Source of the DNA: Sphingobium sp. AS12
Lineage (GTDB): Bacteria > Pseudomonadota > Alphaproteobacteria > Sphingomonadales > Sphingomonadaceae
Assembly (NCBI RefSeq): GCF_019097845.1
Contig: NZ_JAHRGM010000035.1
Coordinates: 186,001 to 250,000 of the forward strand
DNA length: 64,000 bases
Direction: 5' to 3'
Part shown: piece after piece, positions 33,089 to 43,557 of the stretch
Layout of the letters: every line of letters begins with the position of its first letter
How positions within the stretch are numbered: the first letter of the stretch is position 1
Notes under the pieces: generated by a model
The model's database searches: none
What the model was told of the DNA's origin: nothing
What the model saw: only the letters and a program-made list of their open reading frames with translations
Made by a program: the position numbers and the translations under genes

Positions 33089-34870
33089 ATGCACTTCATC
33101 ACCGCGCTGCTGGGCGTGTATCGCGCGGAAATCGGTCTGTTCATCCTGGCACTTATGTTCATCGCCTTCGTGCGCGAACGCTATTCGCCCACGGTGATCG
33201 CGGTGGTAGGCGCCTGCGCCTTTGCCCTGCTCGGCCTGCTCGACGAAAAATCGCTCTTCTCCGTCTTTTCCAACAGCGCGCCGCTGACCGTCGGGGCGAT
33301 GTTCGTGCTGTCGGGTGCGCTGATCCGCACCGGTGTGATCAATCGCGTTGCCGACATCATCATGGCGCGCGCCAAAAAGCATCCCCGGCTGGCTTTGGCT
33401 GAAGTCGCGCTTGGCGCGGCTGTGCTGTCGGCATTCCTCAACAATACGCCCGTCGTCGTGTTGCTGATCCCGATCATGTTCAAACTGGCGCAGGCAACCG
33501 GCTATCCGGTCAAGAAATTGCTCATCCCGATGAACACGATCGCGGTGCTGGGCGGTTGCCTCACCTTGATCGGCACATCGACCAACCTCATCGTCGCGGG
33601 CATCGCCGCTGAACAGGGGATGGAATCCTTCGGTATCTTTGACATCACCCCTTACGCCCTTGCGGGTGCGGCGGCGGGCATCGTCGCGCTGCTGTGCCTG
33701 TCCTTCCTGCTGCCCAGCGATCCGCCCGCGATCAGCGGAGAAACCGGCGGCACGGTGCAGGATTATCTCACCGAACTGGTGGTGCCGCAGGATAGCGAAC
33801 TGATCGGGCGCGAGATTGGCGCGCTGGGCCTCTTCAGCCCCTCGGTCGTCTTGCTCGGCCTCAAGCGCGGCGGCGAGATACGACGGCGCGAGATATTGAC
33901 AGAAGAATTGCGCTCCGGCGACCGGCTGATCGTCCGCGCCGACGGCACCGCCATCATGACGCTGCGCGAATCAGGCGGGTTCGATCTGGGCGTGGCCGCC
34001 GATTCCAGCACATCGGCGCGCGAAGGCACAGTGATCGAAGCGATGGTCGCCCCCAGCCACCCTTCCATCGGGGAGCGGTTGCTGGACATTCCCTTCCTCC
34101 ATGCCCTGCGCGTCCGCATCATCGGCATCCACCGGTCGCGCCATCTGCCCGGCCCTGCGCTGGCCGAAGCGCGGGTGCGCGGCGCGGACCGGCTGTTGAT
34201 CGCGGGTAGCGACGACGCAATCCGCTCGCTCAAGGACAATCCCCACCTGATCGGTGTCGACATCAGCCGCACCCGCGCCTTCCGCCGGAACAAGGCGTGG
34301 ATCGCCATGGCGGCGATGGCGGCGGTCGTGCTGCTGTCGGCGCTCGACATGATCGGCATCGGCATGGCGGCCTTCATCGCCGTCGGCATCATCCTCGTGA
34401 CCCGCTGCATCGACCCGGAAGAAGCCTGGGCGGCGATCGACGGCGACGTATTGATCCTGATCTTTGCGATGCTGGCGGTCGGTCTTGGGCTGGAACGGGC
34501 GGGCAGCGTGGCGCTGATGGTCGGCTGGATCACCCCGCTGCTGACGGTCGTGCCGGTCTGGTCCCTGGTATTCGTCATCTATTTCTTCGCGCTCATATTG
34601 TCCGAACTGCTCAGCAACAATGCGGTGGCGGCACTGCTCACGCCGATCACCATCGCGCTGGCACAGCAATTGGGGGTCGATCCGCGCCCGCTTGTCATCG
34701 CCCTTATGATCGGCGCATCAGCCTGCTTCGCCACCCCGATCGGCTACCAGACCAATGCGCTGGTCTATGCGGCAGGCGACTATCGCTTCGCCGATTTCGT
34801 GCGGATCGGCGTGCCGATCAACATCATCGTCGGGCTGGCGGTGTGCAGCGCGCTGGTATTGTTGGGCTAG
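33089..34870 (+). CDS. SLC13/DASS-type permease with RCK_C domains
   Basis: A 593-residue inner-membrane transporter. The N-terminal ~210 residues carry membrane helices with the family motif SAFLNNTPVVVLLIP and LGGCLTLIGTSTNLIVAGI. Residues about 215 to 400 form two soluble RCK_C (TrkA-C) domains (ELVVPQDSELIGREI and MVAPSHPSIGERLLD). The C-terminal half has more helices with SELLSNNAVAALLTPI and ATPIGYQTNALVY. This layout is that of SAC1/sulfate-permease-like SLC13 relatives, which take up sulfate or other anions. A strong AGGGGGG ribosome site precedes the ATG at 33089. A structured leader precedes it. Confidence 0.88.
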   Translation: MHFITALLGVYRAEIGLFILALMFIAFVRERYSPTVIAVVGACAFALLGLLDEKSLFSVFSNSAPLTVGAMFVLSGALIRTGVINRVADIIMARAKKHPRLALAEVALGAAVLSAFLNNTPVVVLLIPIMFKLAQATGYPVKKLLIPMNTIAVLGGCLTLIGTSTNLIVAGIAAEQGMESFGIFDITPYALAGAAAGIVALLCLSFLLPSDPPAISGETGGTVQDYLTELVVPQDSELIGREIGALGLFSPSVVLLGLKRGGEIRRREILTEELRSGDRLIVRADGTAIMTLRESGGFDLGVAADSSTSAREGTVIEAMVAPSHPSIGERLLDIPFLHALRVRIIGIHRSRHLPGPALAEARVRGADRLLIAGSDDAIRSLKDNPHLIGVDISRTRAFRRNKAWIAMAAMAAVVLLSALDMIGIGMAAFIAVGIILVTRCIDPEEAWAAIDGDVLILIFAMLAVGLGLERAGSVALMVGWITPLLTVVPVWSLVFVIYFFALILSELLSNNAVAALLTPITIALAQQLGVDPRPLVIALMIGASACFATPIGYQTNALVYAAGDYRFADFVRIGVPINIIVGLAVCSALVLLG

Positions 34871-34951
34871 GCGGCCAATCGCGCACGGGCGGCCCTGTTC
34901 GCCCGCCCGCGCGCCCGGCATCACGGCGCTCTATCCATCAAGGAACCCGCC

Positions 34952-35740
34952 ATGCCCATCCTGCCCTTCACCCAGGTCGATGCCTTTGCCGACGCGCCAT
35001 TCACCGGCAATCCCGCCGCCGTCATGCCGCTCGACCAGTGGCTCGACGATGCGACGCTTCAGGGGATAGCGGCGGAGAACAACCTCTCCGAAACCGCCTT
35101 CACGATTCCGACGCCGGATGACCCGGATGCGGACTATGCGCTGCGCTGGTTCACCCCGACGGTGGAGGTCAAATTGTGCGGCCACGCCACGCTCGCCAGC
35201 GGGCATGTGCTGATCGGCGATCGGGACACGATCCGTTTCCGCACCCGCCATGCCGGTATATTGACGGTCGTGCGGGCCGGGGCGGGCTATGAACTGTCGC
35301 TGCCCGCATGGGAGACGCAGGCCAAGCCGTTGCCCGATCTGGCGGCGGGGATGGGCGGCGATGTGCTGGAAACGCGCTGGCGCGACGGTGGCTATGCCAT
35401 GTTCGTCTATCGCGACGCCGCCGCGATCCGCGCCCTGACGCCCGATTTCGCCGCGCTCCGCCCGGCAGGCGACCTGCTGCTGATGGCGACCGCGCCTGGG
35501 GACGATAGCGACATCATCAGCCGGGTTTTCGTGCCCGGCGGCGGGGTCGATGAAGATCCCGTCACCGGATCGGCCCATTGTTTGTTCACCCCCTATTGGG
35601 CGGCGCGGCTGGGCAAGACGGCTATCAGCGCGGTGCAGGCCTCTGCCCGCGGCGGACGCTTGGGCTGCACGCTGGCGGGCGACCGGGTGATCCTGACCGG
35701 CGGGTGCCGGACGGTGATCGAAGGGCGCTTCCTGCTTTAG
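34952..35740 (+). CDS. PhzF family isomerase/epimerase-like protein
   Basis: A 262-residue protein of the PhzF fold (two related alpha/beta domains). TQVDAFADAPFTGNPAAVM starts the first domain; the catalytic Glu is in NNLSETAF; LCGHATLASGHVL and the C-terminal VDEDPVTGSAHC are the mirrored family motifs. PhzF proteins isomerise small substrates; most are of unknown function and there are no phenazine genes here. AAGGAACC precedes the ATG. Its stop overlaps the stop of the convergent serine hydrolase by 4 bases. Confidence 0.9.
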   Translation: MPILPFTQVDAFADAPFTGNPAAVMPLDQWLDDATLQGIAAENNLSETAFTIPTPDDPDADYALRWFTPTVEVKLCGHATLASGHVLIGDRDTIRFRTRHAGILTVVRAGAGYELSLPAWETQAKPLPDLAAGMGGDVLETRWRDGGYAMFVYRDAAAIRALTPDFAALRPAGDLLLMATAPGDDSDIISRVFVPGGGVDEDPVTGSAHCLFTPYWAARLGKTAISAVQASARGGRLGCTLAGDRVILTGGCRTVIEGRFLL

Positions 35741-36861
35741 CCCGGAAACAATCCGATCAGCCGGGCGAGCGCCGTCTTGACCGCGACCCGCTGTTCCTTG
35801 TGCGGCGACATGCCGATCCGCACGATGGTCAGCCGCTGCGACGGGGAAACCAGTATATATTGCCCATTATGACCCACGCAGCCGAACAGGCTTGTGGGGG
35901 CCTGTCCCGGCATCAGCGCGCTCTCGCTGCCTTCCCGGTTGAGCCACAGATGCGCGCCATAGGCCGGGTTGCGCGCCGATGGCGTGGTCATGATGTCGAT
36001 CCATTTTTCGGGCAATATCTGGTGCCCGGTCGGGCTGCGGCCATGGCGGCGCAGCAATTCGCCAAAGCGGCCATAATCGCGCGCGGTCATGTGCAGGATG
36101 CTGCCGCCGATCATCGTGCCTGCCGCGTCATATTCCGGGGTCAGGCTGGGCAACTGGCCCGGCGCCTTCAGCCTGCCGTCGATGAACATCTGCATCGCTC
36201 GCCGCCTTGCATCGGGATCATCGCTGTTGGTCAGCATCCGCGTCATCAGGTCGGTCAGGATCATGGTGCTGCCGGTCGAGTAGGAAAAGGTCGATCCGGG
36301 GGCATGGGCCAGCGGCTTGGCCTCGGCAAAGCCGCTCATATCCTGTGCGCCGTCGCCAAACAGCATCCGCACCGTGTCGCCAGCGGGCTGCGGATCGCCA
36401 TCCTCGACATGGTCCAGCCCCGACGTCATCGTCAGCAACTGGCGCAGCGTAATCCGCCCGCGCGGGTCGCCCGGCTGGCGCCACGCATCGACCGGCACGG
36501 GTGCGTCGAGCGCCAGCCGCCCGTCCGACACCATCAGCCCGACCAGCACCGCCGTCACGCTCTTGGCGATCGACCAGGACAGCAATTTCGTGTCCGGGCC
36601 GAAACCGGACGCATAGCGTTCCGCAATGACCTGCCCGTCGCGCATCACCAGCAAGGCGCGCGTGTCGCCCATGTCGTTATCGTCGAACAGCGGGTCGATC
36701 GCGGCGCGCAGCGCGGCCTCGTCCACCACCGCGTCGCGCGATACGCGATAGAGCGGCTGCGGATCGGCCGCGCGCACGCTCCAAAGCCCGCCCGCGCCGA
36801 CCAGCGCGGCCAGGGCCACGCCCAGGCCAAGCCGCTTTACGCTGTTCCATTCCCTCTTCAT
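35737..36861 (-). CDS. Beta-lactamase-fold serine hydrolase
   Basis: A 374-residue class C beta-lactamase/esterase-type protein. An N-terminal membrane anchor or signal (LGLGVALAALVGAGGLW) suggests periplasmic location. The catalytic SxxK is SIAK at residues 97-100 in LLSWSIAKSVTAVLVG, the Tyr motif is SYSTGS, and LTMTSGLDH and GCVGHNGQYIL (HxG) follow. Such proteins include peptidases, esterases and PBP4-like enzymes; a true beta-lactamase role is unlikely but cannot be excluded. It is divergent from a small anchored protein with only 38 bases between. Confidence 0.88.
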   Translation of the reverse strand: MKREWNSVKRLGLGVALAALVGAGGLWSVRAADPQPLYRVSRDAVVDEAALRAAIDPLFDDNDMGDTRALLVMRDGQVIAERYASGFGPDTKLLSWSIAKSVTAVLVGLMVSDGRLALDAPVPVDAWRQPGDPRGRITLRQLLTMTSGLDHVEDGDPQPAGDTVRMLFGDGAQDMSGFAEAKPLAHAPGSTFSYSTGSTMILTDLMTRMLTNSDDPDARRRAMQMFIDGRLKAPGQLPSLTPEYDAAGTMIGGSILHMTARDYGRFGELLRRHGRSPTGHQILPEKWIDIMTTPSARNPAYGAHLWLNREGSESALMPGQAPTSLFGCVGHNGQYILVSPSQRLTIVRIGMSPHKEQRVAVKTALARLIGLFPG

Positions 36862-36899
36862 AAGCCGCGGCCTTAGCCATCCTCAACCGAGTCGGGAAT

Positions 36900-37220
36900 A
36901 TGCCGGGTCGCCGGTCGATCATTTATCTTGCCCTTGCGCTCTGTCTGTCGCTGCTCGTTGCGCTTGGCTGGCACTGGAACAGCCTGCGCGATCAGGCCCG
37001 GCTGGGCGCTGCCTATGGCGCGCGGCTGACCTGTTCCTGTCGCTATGTCGAAGGGCGCGCCATGGGCAGTTGCACCGATGACAAGGAACCGGGCATGGCC
37101 CTGGTCCGGCTGACCGATCGGCCAGAGGACAAGGCTGTCGATGCCAGCGTCCCGCTCATGGCCACCCGCACCGCCCGTTTCCGCCCCGGCTGGGGCTGCC
37201 TGCTCGACCCTGTGGAATGA
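36900..37220 (+). CDS. Small membrane-anchored protein, 106 residues
   Basis: Starts MPGRRSIIYLALALCLSLLV, one N-terminal transmembrane or signal-anchor helix, followed by a roughly 75-residue soluble part with four cysteines (LTCSCRYVEGR, SCTDDKEP and GWGCLLDP). The paired cysteines suggest disulfides in the periplasm. I do not recognise the family. It is divergent from the serine hydrolase gene, and this pairing is probably conserved in sphingomonads (inference). Confidence 0.75.
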   Translation: MPGRRSIIYLALALCLSLLVALGWHWNSLRDQARLGAAYGARLTCSCRYVEGRAMGSCTDDKEPGMALVRLTDRPEDKAVDASVPLMATRTARFRPGWGCLLDPVE

Positions 37221-37268
37221 AGCGGACGTTTTTTGAAGGTCCGGCAGTGATCAGAAGCGACTTTAAAG

Positions 37269-37367
37269 CCCCTCCCCTTTAGGGGAGGGGTTGGGGTGGG
37301 GCGGTGCCTCTCAGGTCATGTCTTGCGGCGAAGCCCCACCCCTGACCTCTCCCCTGAAGGGGAGGGG
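37269..37367. repeat. Inverted repeat pair without a gene, CCCCTCCCC type
   Basis: CCCCTCCCC-TTTA-GGGGAGGGG followed by TTGGGGTGGGG forms the left unit; its inverse GCCCCACCCC then CTCTCCCCTGAAGGGGAGGGG forms the right unit, with 25 bases between. The architecture resembles the repeats around the DUF559 gene at 31.3 kb but without a coding insert. Confidence 0.75.
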
Positions 37368-37419
37368 AGGATGACTGGAAGCGACCAGTTTTTGCCGTTT
37401 AGTATATGCTGCGACACTT

Positions 37420-38136
37420 TCAAAAGCTGACGCTCACAGTTGGGGCAAGGCTGGCGTCCCGCCGCGCAGCAAACTTCCATGCCGTGACGGCGATACTAGC
37501 AGTTAGGACCAACGTTGCAGCGGCAACGACGGCACCACACAACGCTAGAGCAATCGCTTCACCGACGTTCGTAGCGGACGACATGCTAGGCACGAGTTTG
37601 TTTACGCTACTAGCTGCGAACAACACCAATATCAGCGACCAACGATAGCCCTTCGTTGCCTTGACGATCCGCATCGGGCTTACCAACCGCGTCGAAATCG
37701 CCTGCGCTATCGGCCAAGCGGGCAGGAAAGCTACAAATAGCAAGCCTGCAAGAAACAACGCGATAACGGTCGAAATGGTCAGGCCGTCGTGAGCGCCAGC
37801 GCCAGATGCATAAACCAGAACGGCCAAGCTAGATAATATCGGCACAAAGGTCAGGATCGTAACGACTGCGAACTTGACGAAGCCAACCACGGATGATGGC
37901 TTCTCAACCATTGTCATTGTCGTAGCATATGCCGCTGCGAGCCAAGGCAATATGGCAACAGCTAGAAGGGCGTAATTCCATTCGGAAAATTTCGCGCCAG
38001 CCCCCCATTGAACTAGGTCCGTGATAGCAGATAGCGCGCCCGCTATTGCGACGTAGATCAGCCCACGCTTAGGGACAGTGCCGAACTCGCCCATCGTCTG
38101 CGTGAAGAAGTCTTGGAATGTGGAACCGCCGGTCAT
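37420..38136 (-). CDS. Membrane protein of unknown function, atypical base composition
   Basis: A 238-residue protein with five to six hydrophobic helices (LLAVAILPWLAAAYATTM, VIALFLAGLLFVAFLPAWPI, ALALCGAVVAAATLVL among them) and a short N-terminal cytoplasmic segment. The topology is reminiscent of Yip1-like proteins but no diagnostic motif is present. Compared with all neighbours the DNA is visibly less GC-rich, and third codon positions are often A or T, so the gene is probably acquired. It has no obvious operon partner and lies between a palindromic repeat pair and recQ. Confidence 0.7.
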   Translation of the reverse strand: MTGGSTFQDFFTQTMGEFGTVPKRGLIYVAIAGALSAITDLVQWGAGAKFSEWNYALLAVAILPWLAAAYATTMTMVEKPSSVVGFVKFAVVTILTFVPILSSLAVLVYASGAGAHDGLTISTVIALFLAGLLFVAFLPAWPIAQAISTRLVSPMRIVKATKGYRWSLILVLFAASSVNKLVPSMSSATNVGEAIALALCGAVVAAATLVLTASIAVTAWKFAARRDASLAPTVSVSF

Positions 38137-38322
38137 TCACGAATCATGAACGACAACGCTTTGCACCGCAATCTAGGTTCTGCATCAGACGCTATGTCAG
38201 CTTTTGGACATATCACTGCGCAAAGCCGCCAGTCCGCCACCCACCCATCGTTTGACCGCTCCGCACCCTCATAACGCAACACCCACTGGCCCCCCCGCGC
38301 CTCAGCCGCTAGAGGCCATGCG

Positions 38323-40095
<1,773 letters not shown>

Positions 40096-40155
40096 CGCGA
40101 CATCCTTGAAACCGGCGCTGTCCCGGCGCATGGGATGAGCAAAGGAGACCCACCG

Positions 40156-40584
40156 ATGTTCCGTAAACTGACCGACCATATCCTCGTTTCGCCCCAGATC
40201 ACGATCGATCAGGTGGCAGAGGCCAAGGCGCAGGGCGTGACGATGATCGTCAACAACCGTCCCGATGACGAGGAGCCGGGTCAGGTCAACGGCGCGGACA
40301 TCGAAGCCGCAGCCAAGGCGGCGGGCATCGCCTATGTCGCCGTACCCGTAGCCCATGGCGGCTTTGCCCCCTGGCAGCTCGATGGCATGGCCGCCGCGCT
40401 GGAACAGGCCGGGACGGGCAAGACGCTCGCTTATTGCCGGTCAGGCACCCGCAGCACATTGCTCTGGGCGCTCACCCGCGCGCGGGCAGGGGATAATGGC
40501 GACGTGCTGGCAGCGCAGGCGGCTGCGGCAGGCTATGACATCGCCCCGGTGCGGCAGATCATGGACGCGCTCAAGAGCGACTGA
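40156..40584 (+). CDS. TIGR01244 family phosphatase/sulfur transferase (BLH type)
   Basis: A 142-residue single-domain protein of the dual-specificity phosphatase-like fold. The P-loop is AYCRSGTRSTLLWAL, with the nucleophilic Cys and Arg. VSPQITIDQVAEAKAQGV and IVNNRPDDEEPGQ match the TIGR01244 family, domain I of the persulfide dioxygenase-linked Blh protein. The ATG at 40156 follows AAAGGAG. It may act in sulfide or persulfide metabolism, but no dioxygenase or transporter partner is seen nearby. Its stop abuts that of the convergent gene. Confidence 0.85.
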   Translation: MFRKLTDHILVSPQITIDQVAEAKAQGVTMIVNNRPDDEEPGQVNGADIEAAAKAAGIAYVAVPVAHGGFAPWQLDGMAAALEQAGTGKTLAYCRSGTRSTLLWALTRARAGDNGDVLAAQAAAAGYDIAPVRQIMDALKSD

Positions 40585-41286
40585 TCACTGCTCCTCGCAC
40601 CGCCCGGTAAATTCGGTCGCCGCGCGCACATGGACGATGCGCGTGCGGCGATCATAGTCGATGTGCGGCTTGTTCAGCCCGTTCATGCGATAGCTGCCCG
40701 TAATCCGGTCTGGCGTCACCAGCAGGTCGGCGATCGGCCACCAGCCGTCGCTCCCGCCCGAATGGATCGGCGATACCAGCTTGCCGGACGGATGAACCCG
40801 GCCGACGCCATCGGCAATCTCGATCTCCAGATCGGACGAGAAGGCTTCGCGCCCCATGGTCGTGCCAAATTCCGGTTCGAATTTGCGCGACTTGCGATTG
40901 TAGCGATAGCCGGACGTGCTTTGCGCAGCAGGCCCGCTGCCCGCGCCGATACAGACCAGCGAAATCCGATCAAAGGACTGCGTTGGCCGCGTTGTCGCGC
41001 CGCCGCCAGCATTGCAATTGGCCGCCGGAACCGTGCCGATCGCGTTGTAGCGGCCCTCCGCCGTCGCCACCGAAATGCACTGCCGCTGCCGGTCGCTCCA
41101 CCAGAAGGACCATTTCGTGTCTCGCACCACATTGGTGGTGATGAAGCGATAGCCCCGCGCCTCCAGCTGGGTTTCGCCCCCGGCGGCCCTGGCACCGACC
41201 AGGTCGGCGACATCGGGCGGGGTCTGGGCGATGGCGGGGGTCGCGGATGCCGCTAGCAGGACGGCTATCACAGGCAGGCAACGCAT
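40585..41286 (-). CDS. Secreted protein of unknown function
   Basis: A 233-residue protein with a clear Sec signal peptide (LPVIAVLLAASATPAIAQ). Four cysteines occur in the mature part (QCISVA, ANCNAGG, LVCIGAG, GRCEEQ). The start of the mature protein (PPDVADLVGARAAGGETQLEARGY) resembles repeated secreted domains in sphingomonads that precede a Trp-rich core (TKWSFWWSDRQRQ). No catalytic motif is evident and I do not recognise a named family. It lies in tandem with a membrane protein gene 36 bases upstream. Confidence 0.75.
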   Translation of the reverse strand: MRCLPVIAVLLAASATPAIAQTPPDVADLVGARAAGGETQLEARGYRFITTNVVRDTKWSFWWSDRQRQCISVATAEGRYNAIGTVPAANCNAGGGATTRPTQSFDRISLVCIGAGSGPAAQSTSGYRYNRKSRKFEPEFGTTMGREAFSSDLEIEIADGVGRVHPSGKLVSPIHSGGSDGWWPIADLLVTPDRITGSYRMNGLNKPHIDYDRRTRIVHVRAATEFTGRCEEQ

Positions 41287-41321
41287 GGATCAATCCTCCT
41301 GACAGGGCGCTGATGTGAACA

Positions 41322-41993
41322 TTAGCGCGTGAACAGAAATCCGACGATAAGGAACAGGGTAAATGCTTCAAACAGGGTGATGGCAACCGCACCGATCGCC
41401 GAAATATAGCCGGTTTCCAGCTTCATGGCGAACCAGCGTGTCTCTACGATGACATAATAGACTATGCTTGCGACGACCAGCCCGATGCCGCCCATATAGG
41501 TGGCGGGCCATGTCGTGCGGGCCAGGGCGACGCCGATGCCAATGCCCAGCGCGAACACGCCGGTGGGATAGCATTGCGCGTAAAAAGGCGCGCGCAACGC
41601 ATTGCGATCGATCGGCAGGCCGCGCCGGCGCACCATCCTTGTCGCGGTGAACAGGGAAAAGGACGCAAAAACTACAAGCCGCAGCACCAACGCGCTGGCA
41701 TCGTCATTGACCAGTCCGGCCAGCCCGTGCCGATCGGCGACGATCGCGTCGACCTCCCCCAGCGCCATCGCAACCGCATGGGCCATCAGCAGCGCAATCG
41801 CCAGGAACAGCGGCGGGCTGAGCGCCGCGCCATATTGCTCGTCATCGGGCAAAGCGAGCTGGTCGTCGGCATAGTCCATCATCGCAAAGGGATGGACGAT
41901 CGAACGCCACAGGGTCAGCGGGAAGAAGAGCAGCCAGCTCATGACTTCGTAGAGAAGCTCGTCGAGCGAGTTGATCCATTTCATGAAATCCAT
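41322..41993 (-). CDS. Membrane protein of unknown function, 223 residues
   Basis: Begins with an amphipathic segment (LDELLYEVMSWLLFFPLTLWRS), has an acidic loop (YADDQLALPDDEQYGAALS) and then four further hydrophobic helices ending AFTLFLIVGFLFTR. No family motif is evident. It is probably co-transcribed with the secreted-protein gene directly downstream, suggesting they work together in the envelope (inference). Confidence 0.72.
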   Translation of the reverse strand: MDFMKWINSLDELLYEVMSWLLFFPLTLWRSIVHPFAMMDYADDQLALPDDEQYGAALSPPLFLAIALLMAHAVAMALGEVDAIVADRHGLAGLVNDDASALVLRLVVFASFSLFTATRMVRRRGLPIDRNALRAPFYAQCYPTGVFALGIGIGVALARTTWPATYMGGIGLVVASIVYYVIVETRWFAMKLETGYISAIGAVAITLFEAFTLFLIVGFLFTR

Positions 41994-42049
41994 GGCGCAT
42001 CATCGAACAAAGCCGGTGCGCAGGGCAATCCCCTTAGAGCATGGAAATC

Positions 42050-43045
42050 TCAGCCTTCCACCGTCACATGCTCCATCCGGGGCAGGGTGCGCACCCGCGC
42101 GCGTATCCGCGCGGCGTCCGCGCCGGGTGCCAGGCTGATGATCGACGCATGGGCATGGGGACCGATGCGCCAGACATGCAAGTCGCGGATGGTCGCGCCC
42201 TCGGCCTCTACCAGTGTCCGCACCTTGGCCATCAGCGCCGGTTCGGCGGTATCGAGCAGGATGGCGGCGGTATCCTTCATCAGGCCCCAGGCCCAGCGCG
42301 CGATCACTACCGCGCCCAGCAGGCCGACCGCCGGGTCCATCCACCACCAGCCCAGATAGCGCCCGGCCAGCAAAGCCGCGATCGCCAGCACCGACGTCAG
42401 CGCATCGGTCAGCACATGCACATAGGCAGCGCGCAGATTATTGTCGGCATGGCCATGCTTGGCACCATCGGCGTGATCATGCCCGTCATGATCATGGCTA
42501 TGGTCATGCCCCAGCAGGAAGGCGCTGATGATGTTGATGACCAGCCCGACGATCGCGACCAAGGTCGCCTCGCCAAAGGCAACCTCGACCGGCTGAAAGA
42601 AGCGCATCCCCGATTCGATCGCGATGAACAGCGCCATGACCCCCAGCAACAGCGCGGACGCAAAGCCCGACAGATCGCCGACCTTGCCGGTGCCAAAGGT
42701 ATAGCGCGGGTTGCGCGCGTGCCGCCGGGCATAGCCATAGGCTGCCGCCGCCACCGCCAGCGCGCCCGCGTGCGTGGCCATATGAAATCCATCGGCCAGC
42801 AGCGCCATCGACCCGGTGGTCCAGCCAGCGACAATTTCCACCACCATGGTCGCGGCGGTCAGCCAGACGACCCACAGGGTGCGCTTGGCATTCTCGTCAT
42901 GCCCGGCGGACAGATAGATATGGTCGAAATAATGGCTGTCCTCGCCATCGCCGCTTTGCAGCGATGCGCCATTCTCCAGCCCCTGGTCATGGTCCCGATC
43001 ATGGGCATGACGGCCATGATGATGATGGTCGTTATGCATCGTCAT
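42050..43045 (-). CDS. dmeF: Cobalt/nickel efflux CDF transporter DmeF
   Basis: A 331-residue cation-diffusion-facilitator exporter. The N-terminus is His-rich (MHNDHHHHGRHAHDRDHD) and a long His/Asp-rich loop lies in the middle (GHDHSHDHDGHDHADG), both metal-binding. The transport site is in SMALLADGFHMATHAGA and YVHVLTDALTSVLAI. The motif YFDHIYLSAGHDENAKRTLW before helix 1 is typical of DmeF. It exports Co2+ and Ni2+ across the inner membrane. Its start overlaps the dmeR stop by 4 bases. Confidence 0.93.
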   Translation of the reverse strand: MTMHNDHHHHGRHAHDRDHDQGLENGASLQSGDGEDSHYFDHIYLSAGHDENAKRTLWVVWLTAATMVVEIVAGWTTGSMALLADGFHMATHAGALAVAAAAYGYARRHARNPRYTFGTGKVGDLSGFASALLLGVMALFIAIESGMRFFQPVEVAFGEATLVAIVGLVINIISAFLLGHDHSHDHDGHDHADGAKHGHADNNLRAAYVHVLTDALTSVLAIAALLAGRYLGWWWMDPAVGLLGAVVIARWAWGLMKDTAAILLDTAEPALMAKVRTLVEAEGATIRDLHVWRIGPHAHASIISLAPGADAARIRARVRTLPRMEHVTVEG

Positions 43046-43314
43046 TTCCCGTAGCGGCGGATCAGTGCCAGCATTTCCTCACTTGCCGCGCTACGTTCGG
43101 CATCGGTCAGGCCGGGCCGGGCGACATGCTCGCGCATATGCTGCTCGATCAGCTCCTCCATCAGGCTGCCGACCGCGCCGCGCACCGACGCCACCAGTTG
43201 CAGCGTTTCGGAGCAACCTGCGTCGCCCGCCAACTGGCGTTCGACGGCAGCCACCTGTCCCGCAATCCGGCGCACCCGCGCCAGCAATTTGTCCCGATCC
43301 GCGATGATATGCAT
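43042..43314 (-). CDS. dmeR: Metal-sensing repressor DmeR (RcnR/CsoR family)
   Basis: A 90-residue all-helical DUF156 repressor. The metal ligands His2, Cys34, His59 and His63 align with His3, Cys35, His60 and His64 of RcnR, consistent with Co/Ni sensing; IAGQVAAVERQLA contains the conserved DNA-facing Arg/Gln helix. The start at 43314 (MHIIADRDKLLARV) is set by the ligand His at position 2. The start codon overlaps a palindromic operator, so the protein likely represses its own operon with dmeF until metal binds. Confidence 0.93.
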   Translation of the reverse strand: MHIIADRDKLLARVRRIAGQVAAVERQLAGDAGCSETLQLVASVRGAVGSLMEELIEQHMREHVARPGLTDAERSAASEEMLALIRRYGK

Positions 43315-43334
43315 AGGATAGCCCCCTATCCTAT
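43313..43334. promoter_or_regulatory. DmeR operator
   Basis: ATAGGATA (43313-43320), a GCCCCC tract (43321-43326) and TATCCTAT (43327-43334): AT-rich inverted half-sites flanking a G/C run, the form used by RcnR/DmeR-type repressors. The left half-site includes part of the dmeR start codon. Confidence 0.8.
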
Positions 43335-43370
43335 TTCCAGGACTTTGACCAGAGCGTGTTACACCAACCT

Positions 43371-43437
43371 CCGTTCGTTTCGAGCGAAGTCGAGAAACGT
43401 CACACGGATGTTTCTCGACTTCCCTCGAAACGAACGG
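43371..43437. repeat. GAGCGAAGTCGA-family palindrome, copy 3
   Basis: Arms 43371-43398 (CCGTTCGTTTCGAGCGAAGT onward) and 43410-43437 are inverted copies with one mismatch around a 11-base loop. It lies between the dmeR promoter and crtY. Confidence 0.88.
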
Positions 43438-43557
43438 GGGACAGGAAAACCAACCCGCGCTGAACGGCGCACCCGTCGGCAGCCGCTTCCCCAAAAACCA
43501 TGCCGCCGCGCCATTTGAGTCATGGCCTTGTCCTATCGCCTCCCCTAACAGGATGGC

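Noticed and set aside
32973..33197. Possible leader peptide in the SLC13 leader (74 codons starting at 32973)
   Set aside because: It runs across the terminator hairpin and into the permease gene in another frame, with poor codon structure and no run of regulatory codons.
34952..35740. PhzF homologue as a sign of phenazine synthesis
   Set aside because: PhzF-fold proteins are widespread and no other phz genes are present.
35737..36861. Beta-lactamase-fold gene as a resistance determinant
   Set aside because: It has the SxxK fold motif but otherwise resembles generic periplasmic serine hydrolases; no resistance function can be claimed.
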